A stretch of 64,000 bases of DNA from Thalassotalea eurytherma (GTDB lineage: Bacteria; Pseudomonadota; Gammaproteobacteria; Enterobacterales; Alteromonadaceae): assembly GCF_030161415.1 (NCBI RefSeq), contig NZ_BSSU01000011.1:62001-126000 (forward strand), written 5' to 3'. A model generated the notes under the pieces. The model was not told where the DNA came from. It saw nothing but the letters and a program-made list of their open reading frames with translations, and did no database searches. How positions within the stretch are numbered: the first letter of the stretch is position 1; every line of letters starts with the position of its first letter. This document shows positions 27,257 through 36,017 of this stretch, piece by piece. The translations under genes and the position numbers were made by a program.

Positions 27257-29419
27257 ATGTTATTTCAAGGCAAAAGCCTTACTGCCGAACTACTTACTGA
27301 TGGTATTGTTGAAATGCAATTCAACGCTGAAGGCTCAGTAAACAAGTTCGATCAGGCAACATTTAAAGAGTTCACTGCAGTTATCGAGGCGATTAAAAAC
27401 TGTAGCGAGGCTAAAGGTGTCATCGTTACATCTGGAAAATCAGCATTCATTGTTGGTGCCGATATTACCGAATTTTTAGAAACATTTAAGCGCCCTGAAG
27501 AAGAGTTAGTTCCTTGGGTTAAAGGTGCATCAGATGTGTTTGATGCGTTTGAAGACTTAGATATGCCAACCGTTGCTGCGGTAAATGGTTTTGCCCTAGG
27601 CGGCGGTTGTGAGATGACATTGGCATGTGATTTCCGTATTGGTGATACAACAGCGTCAATTGGTTTACCGGAAGTGAAACTAGGCCTAATGCCTGGTTTT
27701 GGTGGTACTGTTCGTTTACCACGCATCATTGGCGCAGATAACGCTGTTGAATGGATGTCTACGGGCAAGCCTCATAAGCCAGAGCAAGCATTAAAAGTAG
27801 GTGTTTTAGACTCAGTAGTTGCACCAGAAATGCTTAAAGAAGGCGCTATTTCGATTGTTAAACAAGCAATTAAAGGTAAGTTAGATTGGCGTGCAAAACG
27901 CCAGCCTAAGCTAGAAGCATTAAAACTTAGCCCTGTAGAAAAAATCATGACGTTCAATACCTGTAAAGGCATGATTGCAGCTAAAGCGGGTAAGCATTAT
28001 CCAGCACCTATGGTGATGGTAAGCTCAATTGAAGCCGCATGTGACTTAGATCGTGCAGGCGCGATGGCTGTTGAAAACCAAGGTTTTGCTAAATTAGCGA
28101 AAACCGACGCTGCAACCGCGCAAATTGGCTTGTTTATGGCTGACCAAGTTATCAAGGGCAAAGCGAAAAAAGCTGGCAAGGTTGCGACTAAAGCAATCAA
28201 CAAAGCTGCTGTGTTAGGTGCAGGTATTATGGGTGGCGGTATCGCGTACCAATCTGCATACAAAGGCACACCTATTATCATGAAAGATATTGCTGATAGC
28301 GCGTTAGACTTAGGTTTAACTACGGCTGCCGGTTTACTAACTAAGCAAGTAGAACGTGGTCGTATGAAGCCTGCGAAAATGGCAGGTGTATTAGCGAATA
28401 TTACGCCATCATTGAGCTACGATAGCGTTAAAGATGTTGACGTAGTTGTTGAAGCTGTTGTTGAAAACCCGAAAGTTAAAGGTATTGTTTTAGCTGAAGT
28501 TGAAGGTGTGGTAGCTGATGATGCTATCTTAACATCAAACACATCAACGATTTCAATTGACCTACTTGCTGAAAGTGTAAAACGTAAAGACAAATTCTGT
28601 GGTATGCACTTCTTTAATCCTGTGCATAAAATGCCATTGGTCGAAGTTATTCGCGGTAAAGAAACGTCTGACGAAACGGTTGCAGCTGTTGTTGCGTACG
28701 CGGCGAAAATGGGTAAATCACCTATCGTCGTAAACGACTGCCCAGGTTTCTATGTAAACCGTGTTTTATTCCCTTACTTTGCAGGCTTTAGTCATTTAGT
28801 TAAAGAGGGTGCAGACTTTACTGCCGTTGATAAGGTCATGGAGAAAAAGTACGGCTGGCCAATGGGCCCTGCTTACTTACTTGATGTTGTTGGTATTGAT
28901 ACCGCAGATCACTGTACTGGTGTTATGTCAGCTGGTTTCCCTACTCGTATGCAGAAAATTGGTGACGACCCAGTTAGCAAAATGTACGCGAACGAGCGCT
29001 TTGGTCAGAAAAACGGTAAAGGTTTTTACGACTACGGCACAGACAAACGCGGCAAGCCAACAAAGGTTCCTGCACCAGTTGCATATGACCTAATTGGTAA
29101 TACTGAACATACCGAATTCTCTGCTGATGAAATTATTGCACGTCTTATGATTCCAATGGTGAACGAAGTGGTTCGCTGTTTAGAAGAAGGCATTGTAGAT
29201 ACTGCAGCTGAAGCTGATATGGGCTTAATTTACGGTTTAGGTTTCCCTCCGTTTAGAGGTGGTCCAATTCGTTATTTAGAAACGGTTGGCATTGCTAACT
29301 TTATCGAAATGGCAGACAAATATGCGCATTTAGGTGAAATTTACCACGTAACAGACGGTATGCGTGAAATGGCAGCTTCTAGTAAGTCATACTTCACGAC
29401 AGACGTTAAAACAGCTTAA
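27257..29419 (+). CDS. fadB: fatty acid oxidation complex subunit alpha
   Basis: 720 aa multifunctional protein: N-terminal enoyl-CoA hydratase/isomerase (about 1-190) and C-terminal 3-hydroxyacyl-CoA dehydrogenase (about 310-715). Hydratase residues lie in [26 protein letters not shown] and [15 protein letters not shown]. The NAD-binding loop is [17 protein letters not shown], and the dehydrogenase catalytic His is in [18 protein letters not shown]. The start resembles FadB ([24 protein letters not shown]), not FadJ. It forms the alpha2beta2 complex with FadA, encoded 15 nt downstream. Confidence 0.96.
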   Translation: MLFQGKSLTAELLTDGIVEMQFNAEGSVNKFDQATFKEFTAVIEAIKNCSEAKGVIVTSGKSAFIVGADITEFLETFKRPEEELVPWVKGASDVFDAFEDLDMPTVAAVNGFALGGGCEMTLACDFRIGDTTASIGLPEVKLGLMPGFGGTVRLPRIIGADNAVEWMSTGKPHKPEQALKVGVLDSVVAPEMLKEGAISIVKQAIKGKLDWRAKRQPKLEALKLSPVEKIMTFNTCKGMIAAKAGKHYPAPMVMVSSIEAACDLDRAGAMAVENQGFAKLAKTDAATAQIGLFMADQVIKGKAKKAGKVATKAINKAAVLGAGIMGGGIAYQSAYKGTPIIMKDIADSALDLGLTTAAGLLTKQVERGRMKPAKMAGVLANITPSLSYDSVKDVDVVVEAVVENPKVKGIVLAEVEGVVADDAILTSNTSTISIDLLAESVKRKDKFCGMHFFNPVHKMPLVEVIRGKETSDETVAAVVAYAAKMGKSPIVVNDCPGFYVNRVLFPYFAGFSHLVKEGADFTAVDKVMEKKYGWPMGPAYLLDVVGIDTADHCTGVMSAGFPTRMQKIGDDPVSKMYANERFGQKNGKGFYDYGTDKRGKPTKVPAPVAYDLIGNTEHTEFSADEIIARLMIPMVNEVVRCLEEGIVDTAAEADMGLIYGLGFPPFRGGPIRYLETVGIANFIEMADKYAHLGEIYHVTDGMREMAASSKSYFTTDVKTA

Positions 29420-30598
<1,179 letters not shown>

Positions 30599-30648
30599 TT
30601 TTAACTTAGCGTGTCTTTATGACGCTATAAGTTGATTCAAATATAGAA

Positions 30649-30674
30649 AGCTCGGCATTTGCCGGGCTTTTTTA
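30649..30674 (+). terminator. intrinsic terminator of fadBA
   Basis: AGCTCGGC-ATTT-GCCGGGCT stem (one T-G pair) followed by six T. Confidence 0.88.
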
Positions 30675-30699
30675 TGCTGGCAATTATTTGATTTTTAGG

Positions 30700-31125
30700 G
30701 CTGAGATTCCGGCCTGCGCCGGAATGACGAGTTTAGTTCGTATGCCGCAACGATCTGATTTGAGCGCTGCCGGAATGACGGTTTGATATCAAGGTGTGCT
30801 TCAGTTCGGCTAATAACATTCGATTACGCCCGTCATTGCGGCGCAGACAATTAGACACTTGAGTCTTGTTGTGCAGGCCATTTAATTCTCATTGCGGCAC
30901 AGGCTATTTAAATTCCATTGTCATTGCGGCGTAGACAATTAGACAATTAGACACTTGAGTCTTGTGGTGCAAGCCATTTAGTTCCCATTGTCATTGCGGC
31001 GAAGGCCGCAATCTTTGAGGTTGGTGTTTTTCAGTTCTCGGCCAAGATCTCGCCGAGATGACATAGCTTTTAGCTCGCCGAGATGACATAACTTGTAGGT
31101 AGCCGAGATGACATAACTTGAAGGT
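30700..31125. repeat. decayed cluster of dispersed palindromic repeats
   Basis: A run of related short palindromes and their fragments fills the fadA-to-31135 gap. Perfect examples are ATTCCGGC-CTGC-GCCGGAAT at 30706-30725 and ATTGCGGC-GAAG-GCCGCAAT at 30993-31012. Partial TCATTGCGGC units occur near 30833, 30888 and 30922. Two near-identical segments with AGACACTTGAGTCTTG lie near 30853 and 30949. Three tandem GCCGAGATGACATA units lie at about 31050-31115. The form resembles REP/BIME-type elements common in proteobacterial intergenic space. Confidence 0.75.
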
Positions 31126-31134
31126 AACTAGTTT

Positions 31135-31647
31135 TTAAAATGTAATGCCGAAGCTTGCACCAACCACTAATGATGTTTCACCTTCAACAAAATCTACTGC
31201 AACCATAGGTGCAATCTTAAAGTGATCTATATGAAAATCGTAGGCTGCAGACAAACGGTATAAGTCTTCTTTGCCACCGTCGTGACCATGAATTCTTTCT
31301 TTTCCGTAACCAGCGCCAACCCATACTTTTTCCATTGGGCTATAAAGTGCTGAGACAACGAATGTCTCTATACCATCACCGTGGTGCGCGCCATCAACTT
31401 TTTCCCAGGCAACGCTTGTTGCCCACTTATGATTAAATTCGTAAGCGTACTCTAAACCGTAGCTTGAGTAGGTGTGATGTTCTGTTTGAACACCTCCTAA
31501 TAAAATCCCTAGTGAATGAGGACTTTCCACTTTTGATTCATGATGTGACGTGTGATGGTTTTCGGTTTCGTGATTATTGGTATCAGATGCCCAACAAGTG
31601 TTGCTAATGATGGCTAACATCAAGACAATTAATAATTTTTTAAACAT
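31135..31647 (-). CDS. small outer-membrane beta-barrel-like protein with His-rich N terminus
   Basis: 170 aa from the ATG at 31647, which starts a proper signal peptide (MFKKLLIVLMLAIISNTCWAS) and has AAGGGT upstream. The longer frame from 31686 would bury that signal. The mature N terminus is His-rich (ETENHHTSHHESK), then amphipathic beta strands follow (LEYAYEFNHKWATSVAWEK, VWVGAGYGKE), ending in SLVVGASFGITF with a terminal Phe typical of outer-membrane barrels. The His cluster suggests metal binding (inference). A long inverted repeat covers the ribosome site. Confidence 0.7.
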   Translation of the reverse strand: MFKKLLIVLMLAIISNTCWASDTNNHETENHHTSHHESKVESPHSLGILLGGVQTEHHTYSSYGLEYAYEFNHKWATSVAWEKVDGAHHGDGIETFVVSALYSPMEKVWVGAGYGKERIHGHDGGKEDLYRLSAAYDFHIDHFKIAPMVAVDFVEGETSLVVGASFGITF

Positions 31648-31686
31648 GACATATACCCTTATTACTATCTTATTAGGGTATGTCAT
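31646..31686. promoter_or_regulatory. inverted repeat sequestering the start region of the His-rich barrel gene
   Basis: ATGACATATACCCT (31646-31659) pairs with AGGGTATGTCAT (31675-31686), apart from a 2-nt bulge. In the minus-strand transcript the 3' arm holds the AAGGGT ribosome site and ends at the ATG, so folding would hide it. It could instead be a DNA operator. Confidence 0.45.
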
Positions 31687-31807
31687 AGGTTTGAAGCTTA
31701 GTAGCAGGTATATGTTGTTTAGTATGCCAATTTTGTAATCACAAGTTGAATCAAAGCACAGCGCATGACAAGTGTTAAGGCATCGTTATCAACTTGTTTT
31801 AAAACGT

Positions 31808-32680
31808 CTAAATCATGACAAAGATGGCGGCAGTCGCAACAAGAACAAGTGCAAATACATCTTTTTTAGGAGGTATTTCTTTTAAAATGAAGATTGAGAT
31901 GAGCATCATGAAAAAGATTTCAATTTGGCCAAGGGTTTTTACTAAAGGTACAGTTTGTAGTGACATCGCACTAAACCAACCAAGCGAGCCCAAAAAACTT
32001 GCAATTGAGGTGAACGCCACCCGTTTTTTATGAGCGAACATGGCTTTAAATGAAGAAGGATTGGTTATTAACATAAAGCCTATTAGCATGATGGTTTGTA
32101 AGCTAATAACCAAAAACAACACCCAAGCGGCTCGATGTGGAAAAGGCAACGAAATGGCAAGCGTAGCTTCTCGTACCCATAGTGACGTTAATGCAAAAGC
32201 AGACGAACAAGCTAAACCTAGCAATACTGTTTTAAGTGACAATTCAGTCATTTTTGTCGGTGAGCTGAGCATAAGAATTGCTATCGCACCGATTAACACA
32301 CCAATCCAACCAAATAAGGTTAATTGTGTACCAAAAAATAACACGCCAAGAAAGGCGGCAACGGGTGCTTCACACTTTGCTAAACCTGCACCAATAGCAA
32401 AGTTTTCTTGTTTAAATAAAACAACCATTAACGCTGTTGCGACGATTTGCATGATGGCAGCGCCAACAACGTAGCTTATTGTATTATTTGATAATAAAGG
32501 TGCATCGGCGGGCGCTGCAGCGTATAACGATAGCAAATAAACAAAGGCTAAAGGTCCTGCCCAAAGAAAACGAGCAAGCGTAACGGCAGGTACACTTAGG
32601 TGCTGACTTAATTGGCTTTGAAGTGCATTTCTGCCCGCTTGGCAAAATGCAGCAAAGCAGGTGAAGAGGATCCACGTCAT
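31808..32680 (-). CDS. EamA/DMT family transporter
   Basis: 290 aa with ten predicted hydrophobic segments in two five-helix halves, the drug/metabolite transporter layout. Examples are FAYLL-type helix 2 (AGPLAFVYLLSLYAAA), the APVAAFLGVLFFGTQL helix closing the first half and PLVKTLGQIEIFFMMLISIFI in the second half. Inner-membrane carrier of unknown substrate. Its start is 8 nt downstream of the acetyltransferase gene, so the two are probably co-transcribed. Confidence 0.85.
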   Translation of the reverse strand: MTWILFTCFAAFCQAGRNALQSQLSQHLSVPAVTLARFLWAGPLAFVYLLSLYAAAPADAPLLSNNTISYVVGAAIMQIVATALMVVLFKQENFAIGAGLAKCEAPVAAFLGVLFFGTQLTLFGWIGVLIGAIAILMLSSPTKMTELSLKTVLLGLACSSAFALTSLWVREATLAISLPFPHRAAWVLFLVISLQTIMLIGFMLITNPSSFKAMFAHKKRVAFTSIASFLGSLGWFSAMSLQTVPLVKTLGQIEIFFMMLISIFILKEIPPKKDVFALVLVATAAIFVMI

Positions 32681-32688
32681 TGGCGTGC

Positions 32689-33240
32689 TTAGGTGTTTTC
32701 CATTTGATAATGAACTACATCAAGATCACCGAGTGGATCTTTACATATAGCAGACTCGATAAAACGCATACCTAGTTTTTTCATGATATTGATAGAGCCA
32801 GCGTTTTCTTTTACTGCTAAGGCGCATAAATACTTAACGTCAGGCAATTTAGCAAGCTCATTACAAATAGCTTGTGCGGCTTCAGTGCCATAACCTTTAC
32901 CCCAAGTCTTTTGTTTGAAGCGCCAGCCAAGCTCTAAGTTATCAAATTGCGTTGGTTCATCACTGAAAAAGTCGAGCGGGCGAACTAAAACCCAGCCGAT
33001 AAAATCGTTAGTGTCTTTTTCGAATACCTTCCATAAACCCCAACCTTTTTCTTGATTGGAATAGGCGTTCAAACGAGGCACAAAAATATTATGAACGTCT
33101 TCCATGGTTGTGACCTTACCGCCATTGATATAGCGCATCACGTCTGGATCTTGATCAAGTTCAAAGAGTAAGTCGGTATCTTGTTCTGTGATAAACCCAT
33201 AGGTTAGGCGTTCACTATCGGGAATGGTTACTTTGTCCAT
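32689..33240 (-). CDS. GNAT family N-acetyltransferase (RimJ/RimL-like)
   Basis: 183 aa. LTYGFITEQDTDLLFEL is the usual N-terminal strand-helix of RimJ/RimL-type enzymes. The acetyl-CoA loop is WRFKQKTWGKGYGTEAAQAIC and VKENAGSINIMKKLGMRFI is the C-terminal core. The substrate is unknown. It lies just downstream of the ppaC terminator and upstream of the DMT transporter gene. Confidence 0.85.
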   Translation of the reverse strand: MDKVTIPDSERLTYGFITEQDTDLLFELDQDPDVMRYINGGKVTTMEDVHNIFVPRLNAYSNQEKGWGLWKVFEKDTNDFIGWVLVRPLDFFSDEPTQFDNLELGWRFKQKTWGKGYGTEAAQAICNELAKLPDVKYLCALAVKENAGSINIMKKLGMRFIESAICKDPLGDLDVVHYQMENT

Positions 33241-33265
33241 AAAGCTTTCTCTTTCTGAAGTAGGG

Positions 33266-33300
33266 AAATAAAAAGGGGCAGGGTATTAACCCTGCCCCTT
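33266..33300 (-). terminator. intrinsic terminator of ppaC
   Basis: Perfect 11-bp stem AAGGGGCAGGG / CCCTGCCCCTT with a 6-nt loop. Read on the minus strand it is followed by TTTTTATTT. Confidence 0.88.
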
Positions 33301-33336
33301 ATTCTATTGAGCTAAATGTATTTTAGCTAGCAATAA

Positions 33337-34260
33337 TTACGCTAATGAATCTTGTAGAGGCGGTACAACTTGCTTCTTACGACTCATGATACCGTCAATC
33401 CATACTTTGCCGTCAACAGTAGCCGAACCGTAAGCTTTTTCAGTAAGGTCATCGTTATTACTAACGACTAAAACTTCAGAGCCTTCTTTCATGATATCAG
33501 TAAGTACCAATAAAACACTGTGGTAATCGCCTTCTGTTTTCAATGCGGCGATATCTGCTTGCAAATCAGCCTTCATATCATCGACTAAGTTAAGGTTGAT
33601 TAACTCTAATTGACCAATACCAATTTTGTTGCCGTGCATGTTGAAGTCTTTAAAATCGCGCATAACAAGTTCACGCACTGGCGTGCCTGCAACGGCTGAT
33701 TTTACTTCAAACATTTCCATACCAAGCGCTTTATAATCTTCGATGCCCGCAATTTCTGCTAGTGCTTCAACACATTTAATATCAGCCGTAGTACAGGTTG
33801 GTGATTTAAAAATAACCGTGTCAGATAAAATCGCACACATCATAGCACCAGCAATATTCTTTGGAATTTCTACGCTGTGAAAGTCATACATCATTTTAAT
33901 GATAGTATTAGTACAGCCTACCGGGCGAATCCAACATTCTAAAGGCGTTGATGTTGTGATATCACCTAATTTATGGTGATCAATAATGCCTAAAACCGTC
34001 GTGTTGTCGATGTCGTCTGGACCTTGAATGCGGTCAGAGTGATCTACCACGTAAATACCATCTGTATCAGCAAAGTTCATTTTAAGTTCTGGTTGTTCGA
34101 AACCAAACTTATCTAAAATGAATAATGTTTCAGGTGATAATTCACCTAAACGAGCAGGTTGTACATCTTCACCAATTTGCGTTTTTAAGTACGATAATGC
34201 AATTGCTGAACAAATTGAATCTGAGTCAGGAACTTTGTGTCCTACTGCATAAGCTGGCAT
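33337..34260 (-). CDS. ppaC: manganese-dependent inorganic pyrophosphatase (family II)
   Basis: Hydrolyses pyrophosphate to drive biosynthesis; DHH-superfamily enzyme using Mn2+. Start taken at the ATG at 34260, where GGAGAAAG precedes MPAYAVGHKVPDSDS; this gives 307 aa, matching family II enzymes (309 in B. subtilis). The longer frame from 34311 adds 17 residues with no homology pattern. Ligands are H8, D12 and D14 (GHKVPDSDS), VVDHSD and the DHH motif in GIIDHHKLGD. The C-terminal SRKKQVVPPL contains the substrate-binding RK pair. Confidence 0.93.
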   Translation of the reverse strand: MPAYAVGHKVPDSDSICSAIALSYLKTQIGEDVQPARLGELSPETLFILDKFGFEQPELKMNFADTDGIYVVDHSDRIQGPDDIDNTTVLGIIDHHKLGDITTSTPLECWIRPVGCTNTIIKMMYDFHSVEIPKNIAGAMMCAILSDTVIFKSPTCTTADIKCVEALAEIAGIEDYKALGMEMFEVKSAVAGTPVRELVMRDFKDFNMHGNKIGIGQLELINLNLVDDMKADLQADIAALKTEGDYHSVLLVLTDIMKEGSEVLVVSNNDDLTEKAYGSATVDGKVWIDGIMSRKKQVVPPLQDSLA

Positions 34261-34356
34261 GTTTTCTTTCTCCAAGCACCAATAATGATTTAATGGCGCG
34301 TATTCTAGCAAAATCTATTGGTGTTCGCATAGTATACAAACCGCTAAGAATAACTA

Positions 34357-34620
34357 GGGTCTGTTGATCTTGCTGTTTGTCACTCTGTTGCCTTGAAAAA
34401 GATGAGATTCGCGGCGCTTAAAGTAATGTTTGGTTGTTCCAAATACACTTTAAGCTACAAAGAATATCGCTTTTTCAAGTCAACCCAAAGGGCTATGGCT
34501 AATTTTAAACCTAACATCGTTGAAAATCGTTAAGGTAGAACAACTACATTACGCTCTTTTCGCCTTGTTATCTTCAAAATTAGCCTAAAGCAGAGGCTAA
34601 AATGAAAGGTCAACAGCCCC
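34357..34620. mobile_element. MITE copy A (264 bp)
   Basis: Bounded by near-perfect terminal inverted repeats (GGGTCTGTTGATCTT at the left; the right end reads AAGGTCAACAGCCCC) and flanked by TA on both sides (34355-34356, 34621-34622), as expected for a TA target duplication. The interior has nested inverted repeats: CTTGAAAAAG/CTTTTTCAAG and GCTTAAAGT/ACTTTAAGC. A second copy is at 49749-49914 in reverse orientation. The left ~146 bp match it with 6 differences. Copy A has about 98 bp extra between two GGCTAA direct repeats. No transposase is encoded. Confidence 0.88.
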
Positions 34621-34894
34621 TAATAATTCAACTTACTCGTTTTGCCCCAAAACACTTTATAAGCAAAGATTGTGTAACCGATGATCATTGGCAGTACAAC
34701 AGCTGCTCCCATGAAAATGACCATGAGTGGTTCACGGGCACTTGCGGCCTCAAAAATGGTTAGTTTGGCAGGCACAATATAAGGGTAATAGCTATAAGCG
34801 AGCCCCGAAAAACAGAGAAGAAAAATACATGCGCCACAAGCAAATGGATACCAGCAGCCTATATCTCGTTTAAAAGGAACTTGCTTGTTACAAA
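34620..34894 (-). pseudogene. cydB: 3' remnant of a cytochrome bd-type ubiquinol oxidase subunit II gene
   Basis: Between the fbp stop and MITE copy A the minus strand reads about 87 codons: YPFACGACIFLLCFSGLAYS, YYPYIVPAKLTIFEAASARE, PLMVIFMGAAVVLPMIIGY, TIFAYKVFWGKTSKLNY, stop. This is the C-terminal two-helix region of CydB/CioB, including the SYYPYIVP..LTIFEAAS signature. The rest of the gene and cydA are absent, and the fragment starts directly at the fbp stop with no start codon. The stop TAG uses the last base of the MITE. Confidence 0.85.
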
Positions 34895-35863
34895 TTACTT
34901 ATAATAAGACAAACACTTATCAACTTCGTTGCGCGAACCCATAATCACTTCAACACGCTGGTGAATGTCATCAGGTTCAATCTCCATAATGGGTCCTTTG
35001 CTGGTCACGGCTTTACCGCCAGCTTGCTCAACGAGGAAACTCATTGGGTTTGCTTCATACATCAACCTTAGTTTGTATGGCTTATCAGGGTTTTTGTTGT
35101 CAGCAGGGTAGGTAAAAATGCCGCCACGAGTTAACACGCGGTGAATATCGCCAACCATTGCCGCAATCCAGCGCATATTGAAATACTCACCGCGAGGGCC
35201 AGCTTCACCTGCAACTAAATCGGTAATATAGTTTTGCATTGGCTTTTCCCAAAAACGTTGGTTTGACATATTGACAGCGAATTCACGAGTATCTGCAGGC
35301 ACTTGAACATTTCGTTCTACCAGCAAGTAACCACCATGGGTTCTGTCTAAAACGTAAAAGTGAGTACCACTACCTGTTGTCATCACTAGCATGGTTGATG
35401 GACCATATAATACATAGCCAGCACATACTTGTTTGTGACCTGCTTGTTTGAATTGATCTGGGTTATCAGCTGCCATGTCAGGAATGGCTTCATGGATAGA
35501 GAAAATCGTACCAATAAGCGAGTTAATATCAATGTTTGAACTACCATCGAGTGGGTCAAACGAAACGATGAATTTACCATCTTCTTCACCAGCAACAGAC
35601 GTATCTTCTTCTTCTGAAGAAATTGCCTTTACAAAGCCCGACTCTAATAAGATGTCTTTGAATAACTCATTCGCTACTACATCGAGTTGCTTTTGCACTT
35701 CACCTTGAATATTTTCATCAAGTGTTGAACCCATCAATCCACCTAAGTGGGCTTGACTAACACGGAAAGAAATTTCTTTGGTTGCTGCAAGAATGGTTTT
35801 TATTAAAGAGATCAAATCTAGAGGAACATTATCTTCACGTAACGCTGGGGCTAGTCGTTGCAT
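34895..35863 (-). CDS. fbp: class 1 fructose-1,6-bisphosphatase
   Basis: Gluconeogenic phosphatase converting fructose 1,6-bisphosphate to fructose 6-phosphate. Metal and substrate motifs are intact: [47 protein letters not shown] and [21 protein letters not shown] place the start at the ATG at 35863 ([14 protein letters not shown], 322 aa), where similarity to known class 1 enzymes begins. The frame is open to an ATG at 35953, adding 30 residues; the ribosome site is weak for both. It is divergent from the metalloprotease gene and followed without a gap by the cydB relic. Confidence 0.92.
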   Translation of the reverse strand: MQRLAPALREDNVPLDLISLIKTILAATKEISFRVSQAHLGGLMGSTLDENIQGEVQKQLDVVANELFKDILLESGFVKAISSEEEDTSVAGEEDGKFIVSFDPLDGSSNIDINSLIGTIFSIHEAIPDMAADNPDQFKQAGHKQVCAGYVLYGPSTMLVMTTGSGTHFYVLDRTHGGYLLVERNVQVPADTREFAVNMSNQRFWEKPMQNYITDLVAGEAGPRGEYFNMRWIAAMVGDIHRVLTRGGIFTYPADNKNPDKPYKLRLMYEANPMSFLVEQAGGKAVTSKGPIMEIEPDDIHQRVEVIMGSRNEVDKCLSYYK

Positions 35864-36017
35864 CTGGGTACCTAATTGCCGTAGAGTGATGTAAATTAGC
35901 TTAAGTAATTTTATCGTTTTTATTAACTGATCGACTTTACTCAAAGCTTTCAAAAAAAATCACAAAAAGTATACCGAATTTGGCCGTTGATTTCAGTAAA
36001 AAATAATTAGGAAACAC

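Noticed and set aside
30700-31125. CRISPR array
   Set aside because: Repeats are of several types, irregularly spaced and palindromic, with no constant spacer length and no cas genes nearby.
32040-32474. 144-codon plus-strand ORF opposite the DMT transporter
   Set aside because: Antisense to a well-supported membrane protein; its sequence mirrors helix codons and has no ribosome site.
35864-35953. N-terminal extension of fbp to the ATG at 35953
   Set aside because: The added 30 residues are a basic/hydrophobic stretch not seen in class 1 FBPases, and family similarity begins at the ATG at 35863. The ribosome site is weak for both, so this is not fully excluded.
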